A stretch of 64,000 nt of DNA from Lutibacter sp. B1. Lineage in GTDB: Bacteria > Bacteroidota > Bacteroidia > Flavobacteriales > Flavobacteriaceae. Under the pieces are notes generated by a model. That model ran no database searches. It had not been told where the DNA came from and saw nothing but the letters and a program-made list of their open reading frames with translations. Shown here in pieces: positions 38,535-46,385 of the stretch; the stretch's first letter is position 1; the number at the start of each line of letters is the position of its first letter. The stretch covers positions 290,990 through 354,989 of the forward strand of contig NZ_JAAZUI010000001.1 in the NCBI RefSeq assembly GCF_012524075.1, written 5' to 3'. A program made the translations under genes and the position numbers.

Positions 38535-40205
38535 ATGAAAAAATTAATTTATATACTAATTGTAATAATGAGTGTTAGCTTTGGAGCTTGTTCTCCAGAT
38601 GATGTATCTATTAATACTTTAGAAGAATCTGAAGCTGAATTAATTGCATCTGAATTAAATACTCCTGATGTTAGTACATTCGAAATTATACAAACAACTG
38701 ATGCCGTACAAGGAAACGAAGCTGAAGAGGCTGTCACTTTTTCATGGACAGCTGCTTCAGGTGATAACGATGGTAATATTATGTATTACTTACAAATGGA
38801 TGTTACAGGTAATGATTTTGAATCTGCCGTAACAATTCCTTTAGCTCAAGATGGCACATCAGAATTATCACGTTCCTTAACTTATGGAGAATTAAATGAC
38901 GCTTTCAACAAAATAAAAACAAATTTAACCGCCATAGGATCTAGTTTATCTATAAGTTTTGATGAGGTAAATAATTTTGAAGTTAGAGTAGAAAGTGTTT
39001 TAGGAGCTTCCATAGCAAAAGCATACTCACAACCCATAACCATTTCATCTAATGCCTTTTACAATGGTATGAGTCAAGAATTATTAATTGGAGGTGAAGC
39101 TTTAAGTGAAAACACAACTTTAATAAATACAGATGGTGTGTTCGCAACCCGAGTTAAATTAACCTCTGGCACATTCAGATTTTTTGCTGTACCTACAGAT
39201 TCAAATATTAGTTATAACTATGACTATTTTGCTTCCAAAGGCTATACCATAGATTCTTTATTAGAAAATGCAAATGACGATGCAATGAACTTTATGTTTA
39301 CAGGTGGTGAAGGCACTTGGGATTTAACTTTAAATACTATAGATAAAACAATAACATTAGAGGAAGTTATAGGACCACTACCAACCACTTGGGGTGTTGT
39401 GGGGTCAGGATATAATAATTGGGGAGCTTATGCAGATGCTCCATTTTATACCACCTCTCAATTAAATGTTTATGTGGCTTATGCAACTTTAGTAGATGGT
39501 GAAATTAAATTTAGAGAAGATAATGCATGGGATCATAATTTAGGTGATACTGGTGCAGATGGCACTTTAGAAGATGGAGGAGATAATATTATGGTAACTG
39601 CCGGAACTTATAAAATTACTATGAATTTAAACGACAGTACTTATACTATAGAACCTTTTTCTTGGGGAATTGTAGGTTCTGGATATAATAATTGGGGAGA
39701 AACTCCAGACGCCAAATTTTACTACGATTATACAACAGATACTTTTAAAGCTGGTGTACATTTAGTAGATGGTGAAATTAAATTCAGACAAAATAATGCT
39801 TGGGATATTAATTATGGTGATACTGGTGCTGATGGTACTTTAGAAGATGGAGGCGACAATATTGTCGTTACGGAAGGTTATTACACAGTAACTTTAGACT
39901 TCAATAGTAACACGTACACCATAGAACCAGATGATTTATTGGGTATTGTAGGGTCTGGATATAATAATTGGGGAGAAACTCCAGATTTCACGCTTACAGA
40001 AGTTAACCCAGATATTTGGGTTGGTGAAATTGTAACACTTTTAGATGGTGAAATTAAGTTCAGAGTAAACAGTGCTTGGGACACTAATTATGGAGATACT
40101 GGTGCTGATGGCACATTAGATAATGGAGGCGATAATATAGTTGTTACTGCAGGAGATTACAGAGTGATGTTAAATCTTGCCACAGGAACTTATTCTATTA
40201 ATTAA
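38535..40205 (+). CDS. susF: SusF-like starch-binding lipoprotein with three tandem repeats
   Basis: A 556-residue lipoprotein with Cys19 (GAC). An N-terminal SusE-type Ig domain (~40-180, PDVSTFEIIQTTDAVQGNEAEEAVTFSW) and a divergent domain (~185-280) precede three near-identical modules of about 91 residues, starting at about 286, 377 and 470. Each reads GxVGSGYNNWG, LxDGEIKFRxNxAWD, GDTGADGTLxxGGDNI and a final YxIEP-type strand. Tandem starch-binding modules with conserved aromatic residues are as expected for SusF, which holds granule starch on the cell surface. Last of the four sus binding genes, before two hairpins and the amylase gene. Confidence 0.88.
   Translation: MKKLIYILIVIMSVSFGACSPDDVSINTLEESEAELIASELNTPDVSTFEIIQTTDAVQGNEAEEAVTFSWTAASGDNDGNIMYYLQMDVTGNDFESAVTIPLAQDGTSELSRSLTYGELNDAFNKIKTNLTAIGSSLSISFDEVNNFEVRVESVLGASIAKAYSQPITISSNAFYNGMSQELLIGGEALSENTTLINTDGVFATRVKLTSGTFRFFAVPTDSNISYNYDYFASKGYTIDSLLENANDDAMNFMFTGGEGTWDLTLNTIDKTITLEEVIGPLPTTWGVVGSGYNNWGAYADAPFYTTSQLNVYVAYATLVDGEIKFREDNAWDHNLGDTGADGTLEDGGDNIMVTAGTYKITMNLNDSTYTIEPFSWGIVGSGYNNWGETPDAKFYYDYTTDTFKAGVHLVDGEIKFRQNNAWDINYGDTGADGTLEDGGDNIVVTEGYYTVTLDFNSNTYTIEPDDLLGIVGSGYNNWGETPDFTLTEVNPDIWVGEIVTLLDGEIKFRVNSAWDTNYGDTGADGTLDNGGDNIVVTAGDYRVMLNLATGTYSIN
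39390..40205 (+). repeat. Three tandem ~275-bp coding repeats in susF
   Basis: Copies begin near 39390, 39663 and 39940 and encode the three starch-binding modules. They share DNA blocks such as GGATATAATAATTGGGGA and GATACTGGTGC.GATGG with few synonymous differences, indicating recent amplification. Confidence 0.85.
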
Positions 40206-40227
40206 TAATAAATTATTAATTAAACAA

Positions 40228-40254
40228 AAAGGCTGTTCAAAATGAGCAGCCTTT
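40228..40254 (+). terminator. Hairpin after susF (first of two)
   Basis: AAAGGCTG and CAGCCTTT arms with a partly paired loop. The following sequence has only a weak T-run, so this may be an RNA-stabilising stem rather than a full terminator. Confidence 0.5.
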
Positions 40255-40273
40255 AATTTCTAATATTAATGTT

Positions 40274-40310
40274 AAAATAAATCCGAAATATTCGGATTTA
40301 TTTTAATTTT
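40274..40310 (+). terminator. Hairpin just upstream of the amylase gene (second of two)
   Basis: A perfect 14-bp stem (AAAATAAATCCGAA at 40274-40287 with its complement at 40291-40304) and a 3-nt loop followed by AATTTT. TAATTTTG at its right end (40304-40311) matches a -7 box, so termination of the sus mRNA and a start for the amylase could overlap here. Confidence 0.6.
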
Positions 40311-40326
40311 GATTAACTTATAAAAG

Positions 40327-43300
40327 ATGAAAAAACTACTACTCATATTATTCTTTTTAGTTTTTAACCTTAGCTATTCTCAGGTTACTACTTCCCCCAC
40401 TGTTCCTACTGCAAATGATGAAATTACCATTTATTTTGATGCTACAGGAACAGATTTAGACGGATACAGCGGAGATGTATATGCACATACAGGACTAACT
40501 GTTAATGGTGAAACATGGAAATATGTTATAGAATCTTGGGGAGATAATACTACACAACCAAAGTTAACTCATATTTCAGGAAATCAATATGAATTACTTA
40601 TTACACCTAATGTTTATTCTTTTTATAATGTTGCTTCAACTGAAACTATTACTGGATTAAACTTCGTTTTTAGATCTACAGATGGAAATACACAAACAAG
40701 CGATTTATTTATTCCAATTTATGAAGCTGGTTTAAATATAACATTTACCCAACCTGCAAACAATAGTGTTTACAACCTTAACGAAACAATTACTATCACT
40801 GCAGAAACTTCAATAAATGCTGATTTGGAGCTTTTTGTGGACAATGTTTCACAACAAACTGCTTCAGCAACAAATACTATAACTGCTAACTATACATTTA
40901 CAGCTTCAGGTACTTATACTTTAAAAGCTGTTGCTACTTCTACTACTGAAACCAAAGAAACCGAAATTTCAGTTTATGTAAAAACTCCAACACAAAATCA
41001 AACTTTACCTTTAAATGTAACTAATGGTTTCAATAATAATGGTGATGGTACAGCTACTTTTGTACTATTAGCACCAAATAAAACAGACGTTTTTTTAATT
41101 GGCGATTTCAATAATTGGGAAATTGATGATACTTACCAAATGTATAAAGACGGTGAATATTTTTGGATCACTTTAAATAATTTAGATGCAAATACTGAAT
41201 ATGCTTATCAGTATTTAATTGATTATAACATTAAAGTTGCCGATCCTTATTCTGAAAAAATACTAGATCCTTGGAATGATCAATACATTTCAAACACAAC
41301 ATACCCAAATTTAAAGGCATATCCTGAAAATTTAACAACAGGCTATGTTTCAACTTTTAAAATAAATAACGAAACTTACACTTGGAACATTACCGATTTT
41401 GTAAGACCGGCTCAAGATAATTTAATAATATACGAATTACATGTAAGAGATTTTACAGAAAGTGACTCCTACAATGAAGCCTTAACTCATTTAGATTATT
41501 TGGCAACATTAGGTGTAAATGCTATAGAGCTAATGCCAATAAATGAGTTTGAAGGTAATGACAGTTGGGGATATAATCCTGCACTATATATGGCTTTAGA
41601 CAAAGCTTACGGAACAAAAAACGATTTTAAAAAATTTGTTGATGCTTGCCACGAACGTGGAATTGCTGTTTTAGCCGATGTGGTTTTTAACCATTCTTAT
41701 GGGCAATCTCCTTTACTTCAAATGTATTGGAACAGTGCACTTAACAAACCTGCTGCTGATAATCCATGGTACAATCAAGATCATAATTTAGTTGATAATA
41801 CAAGTGCACATTGGGGTTACGACTTAAACCACGAATCATCTTACACAACTTCATTTTTTAATGATGTATTATCTTATTGGATGACTGAATATAATGTAGA
41901 CGGATTTAGATTCGACTTTACCAAAGGATTTTCTAATACCTTATATTATGGAGCTGATAACTGGGCAAGTGCTTATGATGCAACAAGAATTTCTATCTTA
42001 AAAAATTATGCCGATCATGTTTGGAATCAAAATCCTTCAAATAAACCTTACGTAATATTTGAACATTTATCAGAAAATTCGGAAGAAACAGAATTGGCTA
42101 ATTATGGAATTATGCTCTGGGGAAACATGAACCATAGTTATAATGAAAATACCATGGGGTGGCCAGAGGAAAATAATAATGACAGCACTAATATTTCTTG
42201 GATTTCATACAAAGAACGTGGTTGGAATAACCCTAATGTTGTAGGTTATATGGAAAGTCATGATGAAGAACGCTTGATGTATAAAAACTTACAATATGGC
42301 AATAGCAGTGGTGATTATAATGTTACCGATTTAAATACTGCTTTATCTCGCCAAGAATTAGCCGGAATGTTCTTTTTCACCATTCCTGGACCAAAAATGA
42401 TTTGGCAATTTGGAGAATTGGGGTATGATTACAGTATTGATTATAATGATCGTGTTGGAAGAAAACCAATTAAATGGGATTATGTTGATAATGTAAACCG
42501 AAAACAAATTTATAATACATGGTCTACTTTAATAGAATTCAAAAAACAACAACCTGTTTTCAATTCAACGGATTTTACTTTAAATGTTAGCGGCTTAACA
42601 AAATCTATAACATTAGAACATACCGACATGGATGTTGTTTTAGTTGGAAATTTTGATGTAACAAGTAAAACTATTAGTCCTCAATTTACACAAACTGGTA
42701 CTTGGTACGAATATTTTACAGGTGAAGAAAAAAATATTACAAGCACTTCAACATCAATAACTTTAAATCCGGGAGAGTATAAATTGTATTCAACAGTTAA
42801 ACTTTTAGATCCTAGAGGAGGAACATCTTCCGACGATAGTGATAACGATGGTGTTGTTGATACTGAAGATTTATGCCCTAACACACCAGAAGGAGAAACA
42901 GTAAATAGTACAGGATGTCCTTTATTTACATTGTCATCCGATAATTTTACTATTGAAGTTGTAAGTGAAACTTGTCCTGATAAAAATAACGGACAAATTA
43001 TAATTTCTGCTGATGCTTCATATAATTACGTTGCTTCAATAAACGGTGCTGACTATAATTTTACAAGCTCAAAAACAATTGAGGCTTTAGCTCCGGGTTC
43101 TTATGAATTATGTATCTCAATTCCGGAAAAAGGATATGAACAATGTTATATTGTAGAAATAGCTGAAGGTACTATTATTTCAGGAAAATCATCAAGCACA
43201 AAATCGGGTAAAACTTCTATTGAAATAGAACAAGGAACTGCTCCTTATCAGGTTTTTGTAAATGGAAAACAACTTTTTCAAACATTTTCTCAATCATTTG

Positions 43301-43626
43301 ATGTTGATACTAAACACGGTGATGTAATTGAAGTTAAAACTGCTGTAAGTTGTGAAGGCGTTTATGCTAACAAAATAGAGTTATTCAATAATTCGTTGGC
43401 TGTTTTTCCAAACCCAACAAGCGGCGCTTTTGAAATTTCAATACCTACAACTAAACAAGAAGTAAAAATCGATATTTATAATATACATTCACAATTAATT
43501 TCATCAAAAACTTATCCTGTAATTTATGGTAAAGTTTATTTAAATATTGAAAATAAACCTTTAGGTTTGTATATTGCAAAAATTAATTTAGATAATCCTA
43601 CAACCCTAAAAATAATAAAACAATAA
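40327..43626 (+). CDS. Large secreted GH13 alpha-amylase with T9SS sorting domain
   Basis: A 1099-residue extracellular starch-degrading enzyme. Signal peptide 1-19 (LSYSQ). Residues ~20-130 and 135-220 are beta-sandwich/Ig-like modules; ~235-330 is a CBM48-like domain (FVLLAPNKTDVFLIGDFNNWE); the GH13 barrel spans ~350-790 with ADVVFNHS (I), VDGFRFDFTKG (II, nucleophile), VIFEHLSEN (III, acid/base) and YMESHDEERLM (IV). Next come a calcium-binding TSP3-like repeat (DSDNDGVVDTEDLCPNTP) and a type A T9SS C-terminal domain beginning AVFPNPTSGAF and ending LYIAKI...IKQ. It is the surface enzyme feeding SusCDEF. 2 bp before the next lipoprotein gene. Confidence 0.93.
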   Translation: MKKLLLILFFLVFNLSYSQVTTSPTVPTANDEITIYFDATGTDLDGYSGDVYAHTGLTVNGETWKYVIESWGDNTTQPKLTHISGNQYELLITPNVYSFYNVASTETITGLNFVFRSTDGNTQTSDLFIPIYEAGLNITFTQPANNSVYNLNETITITAETSINADLELFVDNVSQQTASATNTITANYTFTASGTYTLKAVATSTTETKETEISVYVKTPTQNQTLPLNVTNGFNNNGDGTATFVLLAPNKTDVFLIGDFNNWEIDDTYQMYKDGEYFWITLNNLDANTEYAYQYLIDYNIKVADPYSEKILDPWNDQYISNTTYPNLKAYPENLTTGYVSTFKINNETYTWNITDFVRPAQDNLIIYELHVRDFTESDSYNEALTHLDYLATLGVNAIELMPINEFEGNDSWGYNPALYMALDKAYGTKNDFKKFVDACHERGIAVLADVVFNHSYGQSPLLQMYWNSALNKPAADNPWYNQDHNLVDNTSAHWGYDLNHESSYTTSFFNDVLSYWMTEYNVDGFRFDFTKGFSNTLYYGADNWASAYDATRISILKNYADHVWNQNPSNKPYVIFEHLSENSEETELANYGIMLWGNMNHSYNENTMGWPEENNNDSTNISWISYKERGWNNPNVVGYMESHDEERLMYKNLQYGNSSGDYNVTDLNTALSRQELAGMFFFTIPGPKMIWQFGELGYDYSIDYNDRVGRKPIKWDYVDNVNRKQIYNTWSTLIEFKKQQPVFNSTDFTLNVSGLTKSITLEHTDMDVVLVGNFDVTSKTISPQFTQTGTWYEYFTGEEKNITSTSTSITLNPGEYKLYSTVKLLDPRGGTSSDDSDNDGVVDTEDLCPNTPEGETVNSTGCPLFTLSSDNFTIEVVSETCPDKNNGQIIISADASYNYVASINGADYNFTSSKTIEALAPGSYELCISIPEKGYEQCYIVEIAEGTIISGKSSSTKSGKTSIEIEQGTAPYQVFVNGKQLFQTFSQSFDVDTKHGDVIEVKTAVSCEGVYANKIELFNNSLAVFPNPTSGAFEISIPTTKQEVKIDIYNIHSQLISSKTYPVIYGKVYLNIENKPLGLYIAKINLDNPTTLKIIKQ

Positions 43627-43628
43627 TA

Positions 43629-44321
43629 ATGAAAAAGTTTTTATTTATAACAATATTAAGTTCAGTGCTTTGGTCATGCGGCGGTGGTGGCGGAGATAAT
43701 CCTCCTACTCCTACTCCTGTTAACCATGCACCAACTAAACCAACATTGGTTGATCCTATAAATAATTCGTTATGTATAGACAATGTTGTTAATTTTCAAT
43801 GGAATGCTTCAACAGATAGTGATGGAGATGCTATAACTTATGAAATACAAGTTGCGACCGACAATCAATTTTCAAATATAGCTCATACTTTTACACAGTC
43901 AGCAACATCAAAAAATATAACCTTAGAAAAAGGTGTTGCCTATTACTGGCGTGTGAAAGCAAAAGACAGTAAAGATTCCAGTGATTATTCTTCAACTTTT
44001 CAATTATATACCGAAGGTGAAGGTGAAATAAATCATTTACCATTTAGCCCGGCACTTGTAAGCCCGGATTTGAATAGTGTTGTACAAGAAACAAGTACTA
44101 CCTTAGAATGGACTGCCAGTGATGTTGATAATGATACTTTAACTTTTGATGTTTATTTTGGCACAGATGAAGATCCTGTTACTATAGCATCAGAAAACCA
44201 AACGGCAACTACTCTTGATGTTAATTTGGAAGCATCAACTAATTATTATTGGAAAGTAGTTGTTAAAGATACTAATGGAGGACAAACTATTGGTCAAGTT
44301 TGGAACTTTAAAACCGATTAA
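43629..44321 (+). CDS. Surface lipoprotein with two fibronectin type III-like domains
   Basis: A 230-residue lipoprotein. Lipobox WSC (Cys17) is followed by a run of five glycines and DNPPTPTP, a linker seen in surface-exposed flavobacterial lipoproteins. Two Ig/FnIII-like domains follow: residues ~35-130 (PTKPTLVDPINNS...YYWRVKAKD) and ~138-230 (LPFSPALVSPDLNS...NYYWKVVVKD), both with the D-x-D-x-D segment (DSDGDA, DVDNDT). No enzymatic motif. It follows the amylase gene by 2 bp, so it belongs to the sus operon; a role as an extra polysaccharide-binding or scaffold protein is an inference. Confidence 0.75.
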   Translation: MKKFLFITILSSVLWSCGGGGGDNPPTPTPVNHAPTKPTLVDPINNSLCIDNVVNFQWNASTDSDGDAITYEIQVATDNQFSNIAHTFTQSATSKNITLEKGVAYYWRVKAKDSKDSSDYSSTFQLYTEGEGEINHLPFSPALVSPDLNSVVQETSTTLEWTASDVDNDTLTFDVYFGTDEDPVTIASENQTATTLDVNLEASTNYYWKVVVKDTNGGQTIGQVWNFKTD

Positions 44322-44343
44322 TTCTTTCTTTTTCTTAAAATTG

Positions 44344-44379
44344 AAAAAATGGGTAAAAAATATTTTTTACCCATTTTTT
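44344..44379. terminator. Perfect 36-bp palindromic bidirectional terminator
   Basis: AAAAAATGGG at the left and its exact complement at the right form a stem without mismatch, with A-runs and T-runs in both directions. It closes the rightward sus operon and overlaps the stop codon of the leftward hydrolase gene. Confidence 0.88.
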
Positions 44380-45155
44380 TGTAAGAAATCTTTAAACACA
44401 TTCCAATAATCTTCATTTCCAGCAGTAGAATCCCATAAGGCTTTTGAACCATGAATACCTTCTACACTTGGTTTAAATTGAGTTACATATTTTGAATCTA
44501 TTAAAGAAATTAATTCTTCTAAAGCAACAGATTCTTTTTGAGATGAGGTAACAAAAATAGGTTTCGTTATACTTTTAATTGAATTTTTAATATCAATACC
44601 TTTAAAATATTCTCCGGGACTAAAAGCAGCCACAGCTTTTATCTTTTCAGATTCTGTAGCTATTAATAATGCTAAAGTGGCAGAATAAGAACTTCCGACT
44701 AAAATAATTGGCTGATTTCCATTCATTTCATACATATAATCAATAGCAGCTTCAATATCCTGTTTGGCATCTAAATAATTTCTTGGCAAATTTTTCTTTT
44801 CCGCAGCTACAGCAGTTTCATTTATTACACCATTAACCTCTTTCCCTGACCGTTGATCAATTGCAATACTAGAAAAGCCTAAATCCATTAATTTTAGAGC
44901 CGTGTTTTTATATTCACCTCTGCTAAATCCGGCTTGATGACATAAAAGTATTGTTGGTTTCTTATTATTTACTTCGTATATATCAGCTGAAATAGGCAAA
45001 CTGTCTTTAGAGTAAATAATTGTTTTAACAATGTAAATATTTGGCAATTCCTGCTCATTTACAATTGCTTTATTTACTTGTTTAATTTCTTTTTTTTCAG
45101 TTGAATTATTACAGGCAAATAACGTTAAGCTAAAAAATAAAATTAAATAACGCAT
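44367..45155 (-). CDS. alpha/beta-hydrolase-fold lipoprotein
   Basis: A 262-residue hydrolase with lipobox FAC (Cys15). The fold is of the dienelactone hydrolase/acyl-peptidase type: LLCHQAGFSRGEY (oxyanion region), nucleophile Ser in VGSSYSA (near residue 153), an acid in the later strand region and catalytic His in EGIHGSKALW (near 236). Substrate unknown; esterase or short peptide/acyl hydrolase activity is the most that can be said. Membrane-anchored outside the cytoplasm. It stands alone on the minus strand between the sus operon and the toxin-antitoxin genes. Confidence 0.8.
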   Translation of the reverse strand: MRYLILFFSLTLFACNNSTEKKEIKQVNKAIVNEQELPNIYIVKTIIYSKDSLPISADIYEVNNKKPTILLCHQAGFSRGEYKNTALKLMDLGFSSIAIDQRSGKEVNGVINETAVAAEKKNLPRNYLDAKQDIEAAIDYMYEMNGNQPIILVGSSYSATLALLIATESEKIKAVAAFSPGEYFKGIDIKNSIKSITKPIFVTSSQKESVALEELISLIDSKYVTQFKPSVEGIHGSKALWDSTAGNEDYWNVFKDFLQKNG

Positions 45156-45303
45156 AATACTAATTTTTACATTAAATATACCAAAAATATAAAAGAGAAA
45201 AGTAGTTGAAATAAAAAATGACTAATTGACTGATACAGAAACTAAGTTTATAATACTTCTTATATTTTAAAAAGATAATTATTTGTTAAATTCATTTTTT
45301 TAA

Positions 45304-45345
45304 TTTCGTTTGTTTTGTTTATTTCGTTTATTTCGTTTATGTTTG
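45304..45345 (+). promoter_or_regulatory. Promoter of the antitoxin/PIN gene pair with 9-bp tandem repeats
   Basis: TTTTG (45313-45317), a 20-bp spacer and TATGTTTG (45338-45345) match the Bacteroidota consensus very well. Four tandem 9-bp units of the type TTTCGTTTA (45304-45339) cover the -33 box and spacer. As antitoxins often repress their own operon, these repeats are candidate operator half-sites. Confidence 0.65.
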
Positions 45346-45376
45346 TGATATAAACTGTTGTACCTAATTAAAAAAA

Positions 45377-45832
45377 ATGGAAAATTTAGAATTAATAAAG
45401 AAACCTTCAAAAGAGGAACAAATTACAGCTATGAAATCTTACAGAACACTTGCTGCAACTCTGGAAGGTTTGCATTCAGAAAATCCTGAAATTGAAATTG
45501 AAGAAACTTCGGAAAAAATTGTAATACCACTAAGGGCTCTTAAATTATTAGCACAAATATTAGAAATTACAAGTCAAGGAAAACCTATTTCAATTATTCC
45601 AATTGCTACTGAAATGACAACACAAGCAGCTTCTGATTTTTTAGGATGTTCAAGACCACATCTCGTAAAATTACTTGAAGAAGGCAAAATATCATTCACT
45701 AAAATAGGAAGACATCGAAGGATAAAATTTGATGACATAAAAGAATATAAAAATAAAATCAAACAAAATCAGAAAAATCATTTAATAGAAATAATGAAAT
45801 CTGATGAAGAACTAGGCTTGTATGATTCATAG
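45377..45832 (+). CDS. Excisionase-type HTH antitoxin of a PIN toxin pair
   Basis: A 151-residue protein with an excisionase/MerR-type HTH (MTTQAASDFLGCSRPHLVKLLEEGKISFTKIGRHRRI, residues ~77-113) as in the DNA-binding antitoxins that precede COG-type PIN toxins. The N-terminal 75 residues contain an acidic, Ile/Glu-rich segment (ENPEIEIEETSEKIVIPLRALKLLAQIL). The downstream PIN frame starts inside its last codons (ATG at 45822, 11-bp overlap), the usual coupled arrangement. Because the toxin is frameshifted, this antitoxin may now be an orphan. Antitoxin role is inferred from HTH type and gene order. Confidence 0.8.
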   Translation: MENLELIKKPSKEEQITAMKSYRTLAATLEGLHSENPEIEIEETSEKIVIPLRALKLLAQILEITSQGKPISIIPIATEMTTQAASDFLGCSRPHLVKLLEEGKISFTKIGRHRRIKFDDIKEYKNKIKQNQKNHLIEIMKSDEELGLYDS

Positions 45833-46384
45833 CGTTAAATTTATAGGTGTTTTAGATACAAACACCATTTACCCAATAGAAATAAGAGATATCTTATTTT
45901 GGTTTGCTCACTACGATTTATTTACACCAAAATGGAGTAAACATATTTTTGATGAATGGGAAAATGTAATATCAGAAAAGGAATTATTATAGATGAAGCT
46001 AAGAAAAGGTCTAACAAAGCTAATTTAGCTTTTCCGGATGCAATGGTTGAAAATTACGCAAATTTAATACCAAATTTAAAATTACCTGATAAAGATGATA
46101 AGCACGTATTAGCTGCTGCAATCAAAACAAATGCTAACGTAATAGTTACAAATAATTTAAAAGATTTTCCACAAAAATATTTGTCACAATTTGGCATTTC
46201 AATCAAATCTGCAGATGATTTTATTGCTGACATTATAGATTTAAACAATGAAAAAGCAATTAAGGCATTTCGTGAATTAGTTTTAAATAGAAGAAACCCA
46301 AATTTAGATGAGTACCAAGTTTTAGATAACTTAAGAAAAAATGGGGTAAAAAACTCTGCTGATTACTTGCACTCTCTACTGTAA
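45822..46384 (+). pseudogene. PIN-domain toxin (VapC-like), frameshifted
   Basis: Starts at ATG 45822 with FIGVLDTNTIYPIEIRDIL (first catalytic Asp) and FTPKWSKHIFDEWENVI, then hits TAG at about 45996-45998. The rest continues in the -1 frame as RKGIIIDEAKKRS...FPDAMVENY...LPDKDDKHVLAAAI...VIVTNNLKDFP and so on to 46384. Joining the frames near 45971-45974 gives an uninterrupted PIN protein of about 187 residues, so a single-base deletion explains it. PIN toxins of this kind cleave RNA. A -1 programmed slip (GAA AAG) is possible but not compelling; a sequencing error is the other alternative. Confidence 0.8.
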
Positions 46385-46385
46385 A

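Noticed and set aside
45822..46384. Programmed -1 frameshift in the PIN gene
   Set aside because: The site has only a weak GAA AAG slip motif and no obvious downstream structure; PIN toxins are not known to use frameshifting, so a deletion is the simpler reading.
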